In this document: piece after piece, positions 35,778 through 46,717 of the stretch
How the letters are laid out: each line of letters begins with the position of its first letter
Numbering within the stretch: position 1 is the stretch's first letter
From: Paraspadella gotoi
Taxonomy: Eukaryota > Chaetognatha
Reading direction: 5' to 3'
Assembly: GCA_051294375.1 (NCBI GenBank)
Contig: CM119266.1
Span: 9,060,538-9,124,537, forward strand
Length of the DNA stretch: 64,000 nt
Notes under the pieces: model-generated
The model's database searches: none
Told to the model about the DNA's origin: nothing
What the model saw: only the letters and a program-made list of their open reading frames with translations
Translations under genes and position numbers: made by a program

Positions 35778-37351
35778 AAAGGATTGAGAGATGAGATGGA
35801 GACGACGAGAACCTCGGATGAACAAGTTTCTAATCGAAATCGGGTTCATCGAGAAATACCGAGCTACTTAACACTTTTTTTTTAAATCCGTGTTAATCCG
35901 TACGTATTTATCATATTTTTTTTCCCAGTTGAGAAGAAAAACTTTTAAATATCTGACCGCGTGACATTGACCGGTTTTCTCATCGCTATTTGGTTAAATT
36001 TCTAAAATACAATTTTTTGTAAACTTAACTAGTTTTTTGGCAGATGGACATTCGAAGTCAGGAGAAAATGCGAAACCAGATTAGATATTATATAGGAAAC
36101 ATTTTATTTCAATAATAAATTGTCTGTAACATTAAAGTTATTTATATACAAGGTAAACCGAAGAAAATGTTAACTACCCAAGCCGTTCCATCGGGGAAGA
36201 CTCCCAATGGCTTCTTTAATAAATGATCCGGAAAAAGATATTGAAGTGTTATTGAATATCGATACCGTGGTAAGTCAAGTAATAAAACCGCGAACGTTAT
36301 TTAACAAAAGTCAAAAGAAAATAGATATGTGGAGATAAGTCCGTTACACCGCTAGGGGTGATTCAAAACAGCAAGAAGGTAGAGTTACCCCCAAAAAAGC
36401 ATTTATGAAATAGCAGTTTAAATGGCTCGGTGAAGCACTATTACAGCACCATTTCGTATATCAGAAAACGAGTTACTTTTGGAAAACGAAAAAAAGGGAG
36501 GTCATTAAAACTTCATTAGGTATAACGTCAGATTTAAATTACCACGGTCGGTCCGGATGGGTCCCAATAATTAAGTACATATAATCACAAGCGATAATTG
36601 GAACATCTGCGATAAATTACGAACCACAGATAATAAAAGGGACTAAGTTTGAAGGGAGGTGAATGACAAGTCTTGACATTATCTAAAAAAAGAAGAGAAA
36701 ACATTGCTAAGTCTTTTCAGAGAGATCAGCGCTAAACTACTACCCTAAAATGGTCGGATTGTCATTTGTTACTTTTGTTGACTTAGAAGGTAAGCACCGG
36801 AAGCAAAAACTTGCTCTCCCACAATCTTAAATCGAAACCATGATTGTAAGAATTGAAAAAAAAAAGGACAAAAACGAAAACCTAATCCCATCCGGTGGGT
36901 TTAAAAAAACAAAAACACATGATTGGATATTTAACCGAATAAGGTAAAATGAAAAATAAAAATTAAGTACAAAGTACCCTTTTAGCTGACTCCGAAAAAC
37001 AATAATAAAAAAAATGTAAAACAAGACCAGATTCATCACTCATGAGCAACGAAGCAGCACGAAATCCTACCAAAATTATTTCACAGCTTCGATCACAAAA
37101 AAAAATTAAACAAAAGACATACAATCACAATAAGAAGTTTCACGCGACAATTTCGAAGGACTGGAATGAAAAATTTTGGGACGAGTAGGGAAGGGTGAGG
37201 GGGGGAAAATAAGGCCGTAAGGGTGGAACAAGGGAAAAAAAAATCGACGGTTTAGCGAGCGCGAAATAGAAAGGGGGGGTGTGCGCGCGTGGCCGTCGTC
37301 GACGAAACTATTTTTTGTTTCTCTCAGTTTTTCTCTCTCCCTCTCCTTCTC
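35778..37351. other. Intergenic, convergent 3' flanks
   Basis: Lies between the 3' end of the cysteine-rich gene (+) and the 3' end of par-6 (-). AT-rich with no exon seen. A G-rich run (GGGGGGGTGTGCGCGCG) at 37,274-37,290 is close to the par-6 stop and probably in its 3' UTR. Confidence 0.6.
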
Positions 37352-40300
37352 TCACAAGCTAAGAATAGCCCCCGAATCGCCGCGCCCTCCTTCGCTCCTG
37401 TCGCTCTTATTGCTCTTTATCGAGGAGGTGAACCGAGTGTCCTTTGGTCTGTTGTTGTTCAGGCTACCGTCGCGAGTCGGCAAGAGAACGCCGCCGTTGG
37501 ACACGGCGGGCGTGGAGCGACCGCTGCCGGCGTCGCCGTTGGCCGCGTTCCGGCGGCGCGTCTCGGCGGAGGAGGCGGGCGAAGCGTCGCCGGGTCCGGC
37601 GGGGCGACGGACGCGCGACGAGGAGGCGTCGCTCTTGACGCTGCCGCCGCGGCTCCGATTGTTCGTGGCGCTGTCGCGGTGCGAACCGAAGGACTTTCCG
37701 GAGCCGACGCTGCGACGATCGGCGCTGCCGACGGAGCTGGAGCCAGCGCCGGATCCCGCGCCGGCGCTGAGTCGTTTTCCGGCTTTAACCTTCAGTTCCT
37801 CGACGTGGTCGTGGACGATGTCTTCTTCTTCGTCGTTGTCCTGTAGTTACCGAACGGAAACAAAACAAATGGGAAACAAAACAAATGAAACGAAACAGTA
37901 ATAAAAACAAAAGAGACGGGACGAACCTCTTCCTCGCCGTCGCAGTGTTCGCGGGCGTCGTCTTGTCGTCCGGCCGGCGACAGCGCCAGAGACGAGATGA
38001 CGTCCTTGACTTCGTCCGAGTCACTCGACCCGACCGACGCTCCAGAGGCGCCCGACAACGTCGACATTTTGGAGATGCGACCAGGTTGTTCACGGGACAA
38101 GGTGTACATCTGGTTTACCGGTTTCACCTATGAGCGGAATAAAAATTGTTTTTTTGTTTGTTAATTAATCTACCCTAAAAACAACTCGCAAAATCCAGCA
38201 ACTGTCTCTTTCTTTAAACCTATTTCGACTCACCGTGATGATGAGGTTTGAGCTGTTGGCGATCATCATGTCGGTGACTTGATCCAGCGTCTTCCCCGCG
38301 ACTTCGATCCCGTTCACCTCCAACACTTCGTCGTTGACGGAGAGGAGACCCGTGGATTCGGCGAGTCCGCCCGGCACCAGACGAGAGATGAAGATGCCAG
38401 GGACTTTGGAGAGTCCGGCCTCGGTTACCCGGACGCTCAACCCTGAAAGGAATTAATGAAGTACTTTGTTAAGTCCCGCCATATTAATATCGTAATTAAT
38501 TCAAATTATTATATTAAACTACTCTATATTAACACTGATAATAACCAAAAATAATGTTTAACTTCTAATCTTTTGTTTTCTTCCTAACTCCACTTGACCG
38601 AAAATATCCGCGAGGTTACACTAGTCGTTTTAATTCTTCTCTTAGGAACAACAAAAGAGCCTCGCGAGGAAATACAGAACGACGCGGTAGCCTCGGGCCT
38701 TTCACGAAAGAAGGAACCTGTTCCTCATCTCCGACGGCGGCCGTTCTCGTGTGGGTCTGAGTAATAATAGAGGTGCAGAGGAGAAAAAAGAAATCGGGGG
38801 AAGGAAGAGCATTCGAGAAGTTGGTCTCTCTCAGGTAGAGCAGGCCGTCGGTGAGAAAGAGAGAGCGAAACAGAAAAGAAGTTCCAATCCAAGTATTCGA
38901 ACGTCACGCCCGGACGAATACAGCATTTTTTTTTCCGCTCAGAGAGAAAACAGAAAAAGGAAAATTGTGACGAGAGAATTGGAAAACTTAAAAACTGACA
39001 GCCTGAGTGATGGGTCCTGTTTTTTTATAAATTTTCTCGCGAATAAATATAAAAAGATTATTTTTAGAATATTACAAAACACTGAAGAAGTTTACGCATA
39101 TACCAATTAAACATCTTAACATAAGACTTGCTAATTTAAATAACAATGAATGACCATTGAAGAAAGCAATGCTAATAAATATAAAGATAATACACTGACG
39201 TCCTAGCCGTTTTTGTTGTTTTTTTTTATTAAAACGTTAGTGAAGAAAGACAAATTGATTCTTCGAACCATTCTCTTTCTCGAGCGAAGCTCATTAATCT
39301 CGAAATCCTTATTCGATACTCGATCGAATAAAAACAAGCGCGTGATAAATCCTTGTTTTAAATTTCGATCTAGTTTCTCGCTGAGGAGTCATTTAAGGAA
39401 TATTTTCACAACAGCGATCGAATAACATTGTTGTAGAGCTTTCCTAGAAATAAAAAATATTAAAAAAAACTTATCGCTGGAAATCCGCGTCGGAGATGAT
39501 GTAAAAAACAAACCTCTCTCATCATCACTCGACTCGACGGGTTTTCTTTGTCATCGCACTTGGCCCGAGGGATGCTTTCACTTCTTAAAATCCTGTTTCT
39601 ATCACAATCCACTTTAGTTTCACTGTGAGATCGAAAAAAAGTTGTTCGGGGTCGTTCCTAATTTGACGGAATAACTTTGAATTTATATTAAACGCTGCTG
39701 CCCTCTCGCAAAATGCGGCCACAGAAATCCTCCCCTGCTTTTTTTTTCACCAGCGGCATAAAACTCGAATTTAAATGAATAAGAAATTTTAGTTCCGAGG
39801 GGAGCGGTTTTGAAACAACAAAGGAAAGGAGAAATAAAATAAGGTTTCATCATGTTAAGAATGAAACGACCCAAGACTAATATACAAAATATACAAAATG
39901 TCCCGAGCTGGAACCGATTTGTCCTGTCCAATGTCCATATCTGACCAATCTGTCCGAAGACTCTGTCATTTTGATCTTTAGCAAAGAGAAAAAATAGCGA
40001 GATCTAAGAAAAGAAGAAAAGGCCTGGAGAAAAAGAAAACCCAGAGATTTCCCCCCTTCGATTTTTGTTTACACACGAATATCTCTCAGAGGAAGATAAG
40101 GAATGAGAGTCGGCGAAATTCCGCCTCGATTAATGAGACTCGCTTCTTCGTCCAAACCAATTTGAGAAACTTAGAGAAAAAGGCATTGTATATATAGCAC
40201 GGAACGGGCGTCGGAGAAAAATTTCACAACAAGCTAATAGCCGTGAAAGTCAGGAGGTGCCGAGACCACGGACCAGATGTCAAAATGTTATACGGGATTT

Positions 40301-43097
40301 AATAACAAATACTAATAACAAATACTTACAAATAATAAATCATTTATTGAACATTACACGGGACTGTATATTCTGAAACTTACTTATTTAATACTTTTTA
40401 TTTCCATTTTTTACTTATGCAAACTAAGTTCAGGTAGTGTTAAAATTATCTCCTGATTTATCAATTATCAACGTGTCTCGTGACATTATTTCATATTGAC
40501 TCGTAATCAACTAAATTTTATTCATTGTAGCAGCCCGATGAATCATTTTACAAGGATGCCCGTTACCCATTTACCTTCTCCGCCACCATTTTGACCTCTC
40601 AAAATAAATTGTAATGACTTTTGACAAATAAATGCCGCCACAATATCTGGGATACGAGTTTCGTAGGTCAACAATTAAGTGCGAAGATTTGTACGTTTAA
40701 AATGGCTCGAGTCGGAGGGAAAATTAATTACAAAGAAAAATAATGAAATTTTTGGAAAAGATTTACTCAAGATGTAACGTCAACAAGCTCGTTTCCAACC
40801 AAATATATACCTCGTAAATTAATCGGTACGAAAAAATTTTAAAATCATATAAAACACATAAATACCAGAATAAAAGAATTATTCATAAGACGCCAGATGT
40901 TCTCGGCGTACATATATCTGGATCTGCTTTGCCAAAGTGAAACATGCCTCGAGTTCAAACACCCCTAACGAATGATCCGATTTCCCTGGAGGACGGGCGG
41001 ATCGACGATATTAGATTACGTCTCTCATCAGATTTCTCATTCCCCCCCTTCCCTCTCGATATTTAAAACAATCGCTTTTTCCTCTAGCGCTATTTATTGC
41101 AAAACTGTCACGCTTCGGCGACGACAAAAGAGATAGATTAACAGGGCAAGAGGGGGGAAAAAGCGTAAATAAACAAAAATGTACTCACCGTCACGAATAT
41201 AAAATCCCAAGGGTTTGTCCTCGTTCTGTTTGCAGAGTTTGACCCGTCGGTGAGTCTCGGGAACCGTGTCCACGTCGACGATGGACGAAACTTGACGAAA
41301 ATCCTCCTACAAAAAAAACAACAAAATAACAAGGAATGGCAATTACAAGGTCTTGCGTCGCATTGGCTAATCATTTAATAGTACTTTATTTTTTCTTTTA
41401 AGTATAAAAAAAATTCTCTTCAATATCATATCACATCATCATATGACTGCTCTATTATAAAACATACACGACATAGAAAACGTCTCCTGTTATATCACAT
41501 GTCTGGCAAGTAAAATAACCATTCACCACTATGACCTAATCTATACTTCATTTAACATAGGAGGGACAGATCGACGCCAATCGACTTACAGACTTGCTCC
41601 GCGAGTACTCGCGGCGCAACTAAAAAGAATGACTCGAATGTCTTCTTGGGATTAAAATGTCTCCTTTGTAAAAAAAAATCCTCTTTCAGACATAAATTAC
41701 ACGCTCTCTAAAGAATTCTGTCCTTAATCCCCCGATCGATCCCACAGCGTAACAATTCTAAATTCTCATAATTTACCATTAAACTAATTTTGGGATGCAT
41801 CTTGACTTTTGGATTCGGCGATATCAAAGTGAAGGGGTTCATCTGAGTCGGTTTCTTCCTCTTTAGCGTGGAGGCGTAGTTGGAAATTTCGCTGACATCT
41901 TCGCCTGGAGGTAGGAAGAAATTCAGTTGAGGTTTCCCAAAGTATGTTTAAAAAAAAAGCTTTAGAAATAAGAACTCACCCTTTCGTTGAACTATGAGCC
42001 TCAAGAGAGGAAGGGCTGTTGTCAGGGCTTTTTGGAAGTTGTCGTCATTGTTAATTGGTAGGAGATCGCCCTCTTTGTCAGGGTACGTAATTATAAACTG
42101 GCTATCGAGACTGGGAAAAGAAAGTTCACGAGTTAAAATTGGACATTCTTGTAAATAAAAACAATCTTACTCGGTTTACCTATGGAGGGATTCCAAAATA
42201 TTGTAAAAGTCTAAGAAGGAAGTGATTTTTCGTCTGTCGAGCCCAAATCGTCGAAACTCGGCCTCGAACTGTAAAGGAGAAACAGTTTGGGAAAGGCTAT
42301 TAAATCACAAATGCGTTATTATGATCTTAGAATTATTTACTATAGTTGACTGATAAAAAAAAAAAAAAAAGTGAAAATATCGGTGACCATAAAAGGGGCG
42401 ATTTTCTGGAATTCCTTTCTCAAGCTGAAATCTTAATGTGGACACAAATATTGGAACGAAAACCATTTCTTTTTCATCTGACCAAACCTTAGCAAACAAA
42501 TGTTGTCGCACAAAAGGGTTGGAAATAGAAATGGAAATCTGCATAAAGACTAGCGATTTGTTTATTTAAACCTATTTAAACCTATTAAAACCTATTAAAA
42601 CCTTTGAAAGTCATAAGATGTACGGAGATTAAAATTAAATAAAAGATCACACATGGTAGTACAGGTATATGATTTTTTATGAACAATATTTCGATCCGTC
42701 AAATGGATCGAAATATTGGTCATAAAAAAATTTTATACTTGTACTTCCTTGGGTGATCCTTTATAACTTTAAAACCTCCATGAAAACCTATAAGCTTTAT
42801 AAAGAGTAGTAAAAGCAGCTGTTGCAAAGCTTGCAGTTTCGTTTTTTCTGTCAACTTTTCTGTTAATTTTTTCACATTTAACTAAAACACCATCAGTATT
42901 AATGGCCAAACCATTTAAACTCCATCAACTATGACTACAAAGATCAGAACTCCCATCAATTTAATCTTAATGATTAATAAGCTACAATGTTACCCGAGTG
43001 CATCAAAAAAAAGTAGGAAACTTACTTTGCTTTTGACTTCAATCACGCTATTAGGATGTAGCGAATCGGGCCTGGGCTGTCGACGACTACTCGACAT
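37352..43097 (-). CDS. par-6: PAR-6 cell-polarity scaffold, 8 coding exons, 478 aa
   Basis: PAR-6 links aPKC, Cdc42 and PAR-3 in the apical/anterior polarity complex. Coding exons (minus strand order): 43097-43026, 42268-42180, 42110-41980, 41904-41777, 41306-41189, 38442-38234, 38127-37927, 37840-37352. All are GT-AG and in phase, summing to 1,437 nt. Residues about 17-97 form a PB1 domain beginning [18 protein letters not shown], with the lysine cluster that contacts aPKC. The semi-CRIB follows ([20 protein letters not shown]). The PDZ domain runs about 160-252 with carboxylate loop LGFYIRDG and core [19 protein letters not shown]. The roughly 230-residue C-terminal tail is Ser/Gly/Asp-rich and makes the protein about 100 residues longer than human PAR6. 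Intron 5 is 2.7 kb; intron 1 holds a foldback element. Identity is certain from the full domain series. Confidence 0.97.
41593..41622 (+). repeat. GAGTACTC palindromic element end in par-6 intron 4
   Basis: Core TTGCTCCGCGAGTACTCGCG followed by GCGCAACTAAAAAG, preceded by a degraded GGGACAGATCGACGCCAATC stretch. Same family as 14,401 and 63,745. It lies between par-6 exons 4 and 5. Confidence 0.75.
42642..42764. repeat. Foldback element in par-6 intron 1
   Basis: Two arms of about 55 bp meet around a few bases. The left arm runs from GATCACACATGGTAGTACAG to CAATATTTCGATCC. The right arm is its imperfect reverse complement, from GGATCGAAATATTGGTCAT to GGGTGATCC. The transcript would form a long hairpin. 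Confidence 0.85.
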
Positions 43098-43180
43098 TCT
43101 TCCGAGCTTTTTAAATAAAAAGCCTTTGTTGTATAAACGCTGTAATATAACGCACGACGTCCGGAAAGAAGGAATCGACG

Positions 43181-43474
43181 ATGGCCGAGTTAATATGTAG
43201 AGTGCGACGTTGGCATTTTGGAGTTTCCTTACTTGTCAAAACATTAGCAGTGGGTAAGTACAGTAAAGAAGAGACGCAGGCGCGGAGGAGGAGGATGAAG
43301 AAGAGGAAAAGGAATCCGACGGTGGAGACGAGTCCGGGTCTCTCGCCAGAGGACGTCGTCCGAGAGACATCCCTAGACGATGAACAAAAGATTCAGTCTT
43401 TCATGAGTTTTGGGATTTGTTTAATTTCATTTTCTTTTCGACGCAAATTAAAAATGATTCTGAAACGAAAATAA
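43181..43474 (+). CDS. Small basic ORF divergent from par-6 (hypothetical)
   Basis: Starts at an ATG only 83 bp from the par-6 ATG on the opposite strand. The 97-residue frame has an amphipathic, Arg-rich start (MAELICRVRRWHFGVSLL), as in mitochondrial presequences or small membrane proteins, then a Lys/Arg-rich middle. A donor-like GTAAGT at 43,253 means the true protein could instead be spliced after about 24 residues. I do not recognise it. Its main support is the head-to-head position, which would make a shared bidirectional promoter with par-6. Confidence 0.3.
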   Translation: MAELICRVRRWHFGVSLLVKTLAVGKYSKEETQARRRRMKKRKRNPTVETSPGLSPEDVVRETSLDDEQKIQSFMSFGICLISFSFRRKLKMILKRK

Positions 43475-43717
43475 ATGCAGAAATGAACAATTAAATAATA
43501 AATTATGCAAGGAATCTTTGTAGAACTAACACTGGTATTCTCGTAGCCTAACTATAAATATGAAGGTAAACGGATTCTTTTTCAACGACGCAGTCAATAA
43601 ATAATAAATAATGATTGTTTCAATTCTACTAAGTACTAACTCAATTAATTCTTAATTGTTATGTAAGTATTACGCTGTTGCTAATTTAAGAGGCCTCGAT
43701 GAGGAATCTCCTTCGCC

Positions 43718-45222
43718 TCAAATCCAATGGGGTGCCAACTCGTTGTCGCCTTCCATCTCATCTGGAACCGCAAGGCCGTCCTCGTCGTCGCCGGCCCGCC
43801 CAGGTCTCGGCGGGGAATGCGGGGATCGCGGTACGGCCTGANNNNNNNNNNNNNNNNNNNNNNNGGCGGGGAATGCGGTGATCGCGGTACGGCCTGATCG
43901 TCGTCGACGAGGTCTTCCTTGGACCGCTTCCCCTTGCTCCGCGCACGAAAGGCCTTGCGAGCCGCGGTTCCGCCGGATCGTTGGATTCCCACGGACTCCT
44001 TTCGACCAACTCTGGCGGAAGAGCTCATTCGCAAAAGCGCTTCGTAGCCGTATGCGACCAAGCGATGACCGGCTCCGCGGAGAGCGGCGGCCTTCTCGGC
44101 CAGCGCCGTCGCCGCGTCGAGTCGCGCCTGGAAATTGTGACGCTTCAAGATGGAGTTGCGTTGGTTGCGCTTCGCGACCTCCGCGGCGGAATATTCGAAA
44201 GGAAGAATATCTTGGGCGCGGATCCAATTCCAAGTCGGCGGGAGATCGAAGAAGACGACGTGGTAGGAGACGACTTCGGCAGAATTTCTCTTGGTGCGAC
44301 AGTAGATGGAATGATCGGCTTCTTCGCGAGATCGCTCCACGATCGCCGGCCACCAGGGATAGCCCCGCATCTTGGCGTAGACGAGGTCGCCTTCGCGTCG
44401 ATTCACTACGACCCATTTCTCCTTGGATTCTTTGACGGCGTCTTCCGGAAGATCGCAAGGATTCGTGGCGCCGCCGGAATTTTTCATGGAGGCGCATGTC
44501 CAAGATTCTGGAATGGGCAGGGCGTCGACGACCGGCTGCAGGCGCCATTTGTCGCAGGCGTCGCACTGCAACCAAATGGTTCCGTTGTTATCAATTGATA
44601 TGTCGAGGGCCAATTTCTTTGCCTCGTTTCCGGGAGAGCCGCTCGAAGGCCTCTTCTTCGGCCATTCTCCGTTACCAACTTTTCTTTCACCCATCACGTC
44701 CGGTACCGTTTGCGTGCAACGAGTAAGCGAAGCCTTTTCGGCGGAAGCAGCTACGGTTTGGGTCTTCTGGTTCCTGATTTGCTTTGGAACGGAGATGGGC
44801 GCTTCTGGGCTTCCAAACTCGATCTCGTCAACACTGACAATAGCCTTGGAATCGACGTTTTCCACCAAACCATCCGCGCTGGAATAATTTTCTAAATCCG
44901 CATCTAAAATCTCCTCTGGTGGCTGAACTAAATCCTTTTCCCCGCTTTCCACCTGCAGATCTGCATCGTACTCCACTTTGTCCTCGGCCTCTTCGCTTTT
45001 CAAGCCCAACCGCCTTGCGAGCCTTTGAAAAACCTCTTCGAACATGGAATCGGTCACGTCGTTCGGCTTGCGAATCGGACACATCTTCCGGAACTGGCCT
45101 CCATGGTTGTCGACGGCGATGTCCGACGATGAAGTAGACGATGAGGCCTCATGTGGATGGGAGCTCTCGCCTCCTTTCTTCAGCGGAATTTTGAACTTTT
45201 TCGTAGGAACAGAAGCAGCCAT
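43718..45222 (-). CDS. CW zinc finger plus PWWP histone-methylation reader, ZCWPW1-like, intronless
   Basis: Starts at the ATG at 45,222. A CW-type zinc finger spans about 216-262 (WLQCDACDKWRLQPV; Cys 220, 223, 243, 256), which in the family reads H3K4 methylation. A PWWP domain spans about 276-345 (VYAKMRGYPWWPAIVE then DLPPTWNWIRAQDILPF), which reads H3K36me3. This domain pair defines ZCWPW1/2, whose vertebrate member helps repair PRDM9-marked meiotic breaks. The N-terminal 210 residues are acidic and unrecognised. The coding frame runs without introns. Near the 3' end a 23-N gap interrupts it, flanked by the same 33 bases on both sides. Read literally, the frame stops at 43,681; removing the 56-nt duplication moves it to the stop at 43,718 and gives about 482 aa with an acidic C terminus. 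I prefer the latter end. Confidence 0.9.
43842..43864. other. Assembly gap (23 N) flanked by identical sequence
   Basis: The 33 bases at 43,809-43,841 and 43,865-43,897 (GGCGGGGAATGCGG...CGGTACGGCCTGA) differ at one position. The gap is almost certainly an unmerged contig overlap rather than missing sequence. Confidence 0.95.
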
Positions 45223-45526
45223 TGTCTAAGGTATACGTACTTGCTGTATAGGTAATATGCTCTGCAAATTCATAAAACAGCATTAACATCGTAATGTTGC
45301 AACAAATATTTTTTTGATGACGTATAAAAAACGGGATTCAGAAATACCAACACAAATTCTTGAACCCTTTAGCCTTTGGGTTACGGCTGCTAGTGATTGT
45401 TTATGAAATAACAATTAGAAAAAAAAGGGCACGTTAGCTATCAAGCTAACAAATAAAAAAAACAGCATTTATTCAGCAAACGACGATGACCAAAATAAAA
45501 AAACAATTTGTGAATCACGACAAAGT

Positions 45527-46502
45527 TTAGAAGGAAATTGCATCGCTGTTAGCCTCTTTAAAAATGACATCTTGGCCGTCGAGGTTGGCAATTCCGTCTT
45601 TGACGCGGATTCGCCAACATCCTCCGCCGCGCCCGCGTATTACTTCCACGCTTTTGCAGAGTACGAGATTGTCGCTTCGAAAAAGTTCTTCGAAGTCGTC
45701 GCTCATGTCGTCTCCGGAATTTAACGGATCCTTGAAGGTCGATCAGGATATTTTACTTTAATCGAATTCATATTCTAAAATGAGCAATTTATTTCTCGAA
45801 ATTCGTTTTAAACCTCGTCTTCCTCCGATTCGTCTTCTTCCTCTTCTTCGTCGTCGTCGGAATTCGTGTTGTTTTTCTCAGCGTCTCCCTGATAAATTAA
45901 GGCATTATTAGGTAAGGGAGCACCTGTTACCATGTGGTTATTGTTTTTCTCACCGATGAAGAGGATTTATGATCACACGGAGCTGGATTCTTTACTTCGA
46001 TTTTGCTAGCTTTTTTCAAGTCATTGAGTCTAGTAGCTAAAACAGAAAACATTTGATAAAATAAGAATTTCTTTCCGTAAGTCGTGTAAAGATTTTAAAA
46101 TCTAATAACTGACCGACTCATTTATTAAGTTATACATTTTATATAAAAAGTAAATTAGCCTACTAAAATATTGTTATACTAAAAGATCTAACCTGATCTA
46201 GTAGAAATTGTGCTTTCTTCTACCTTTGTTTTCTTCCCAGAGCGACTTTTCTTCAGATTTAACAACCATTTTTGCTTCAAATCTATATAAACAGTAATAA
46301 TCATTAATAAAGAAACTTTTTCGTCATAATAAATTTGTTAACTAATAGATAATAAAACTAAATAATAGAAAAAATGACCTGCGAGAATTCCTTCGTCAAC
46401 CTTTTCCTCAATGAAAGTTTCTCGTAATTTAGTAGTGACATCCTCAATGACGCTGTGATAAAACTGGTTAGCTTGTTTCAAACCGTCGTACTTTGAAGTC
46501 AT
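45527..46502 (-). CDS. GTF2A1: TFIIA alpha/beta precursor, compact form, 5 exons, 191 aa
   Basis: General transcription factor IIA large subunit; with TFIIA-gamma it stabilises TBP on the promoter. Exons: 46502-46379, 46282-46193, 46036-45954, 45888-45814, 45730-45527; phases close at 576 nt. The N-terminal four-helix-bundle segment reads NQFYHSVIEDVTTKLRETFI, then EEKVDEGILADLKQKW. An acidic block (DDDEEEEEDESEEDE) precedes the C-terminal beta-barrel segment, DPLNSGDDMSDDFEELF then KDGIANLDGQDVIF, both hallmarks of the family. At 191 aa it is about half the length of human TFIIA alpha/beta (376 aa). The long Gln-rich linker is missing and only about 50 residues lie between the conserved ends. 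I see no QVDG-type Taspase-1 site. Splicing of exon 2 uses the second of two nearby donors because the first leads to a stop. Confidence 0.92.
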
Positions 46503-46717
46503 GACTAAAGTATTCTCTAACAACCCAATAGGAAATAACGAAAAATATATGTAGATAAATATTGTAATAATAGACTGCGAATGAAGACGGTGTGTACAAC
46601 TTGCACACTGTAGAGAGAAATGAGGAAAAAAAAAATCACAGTATCAGGTATGTATTTTCTGAGCACGACCATTTTTTTCTTTTTTAAGTTCTAACAAAAA
46701 AATATATTTTTTTCACG

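Noticed and set aside
44423-44887. Plus-strand frames opposite the CW/PWWP gene
   Set aside because: Antisense shadows of a clear coding exon.
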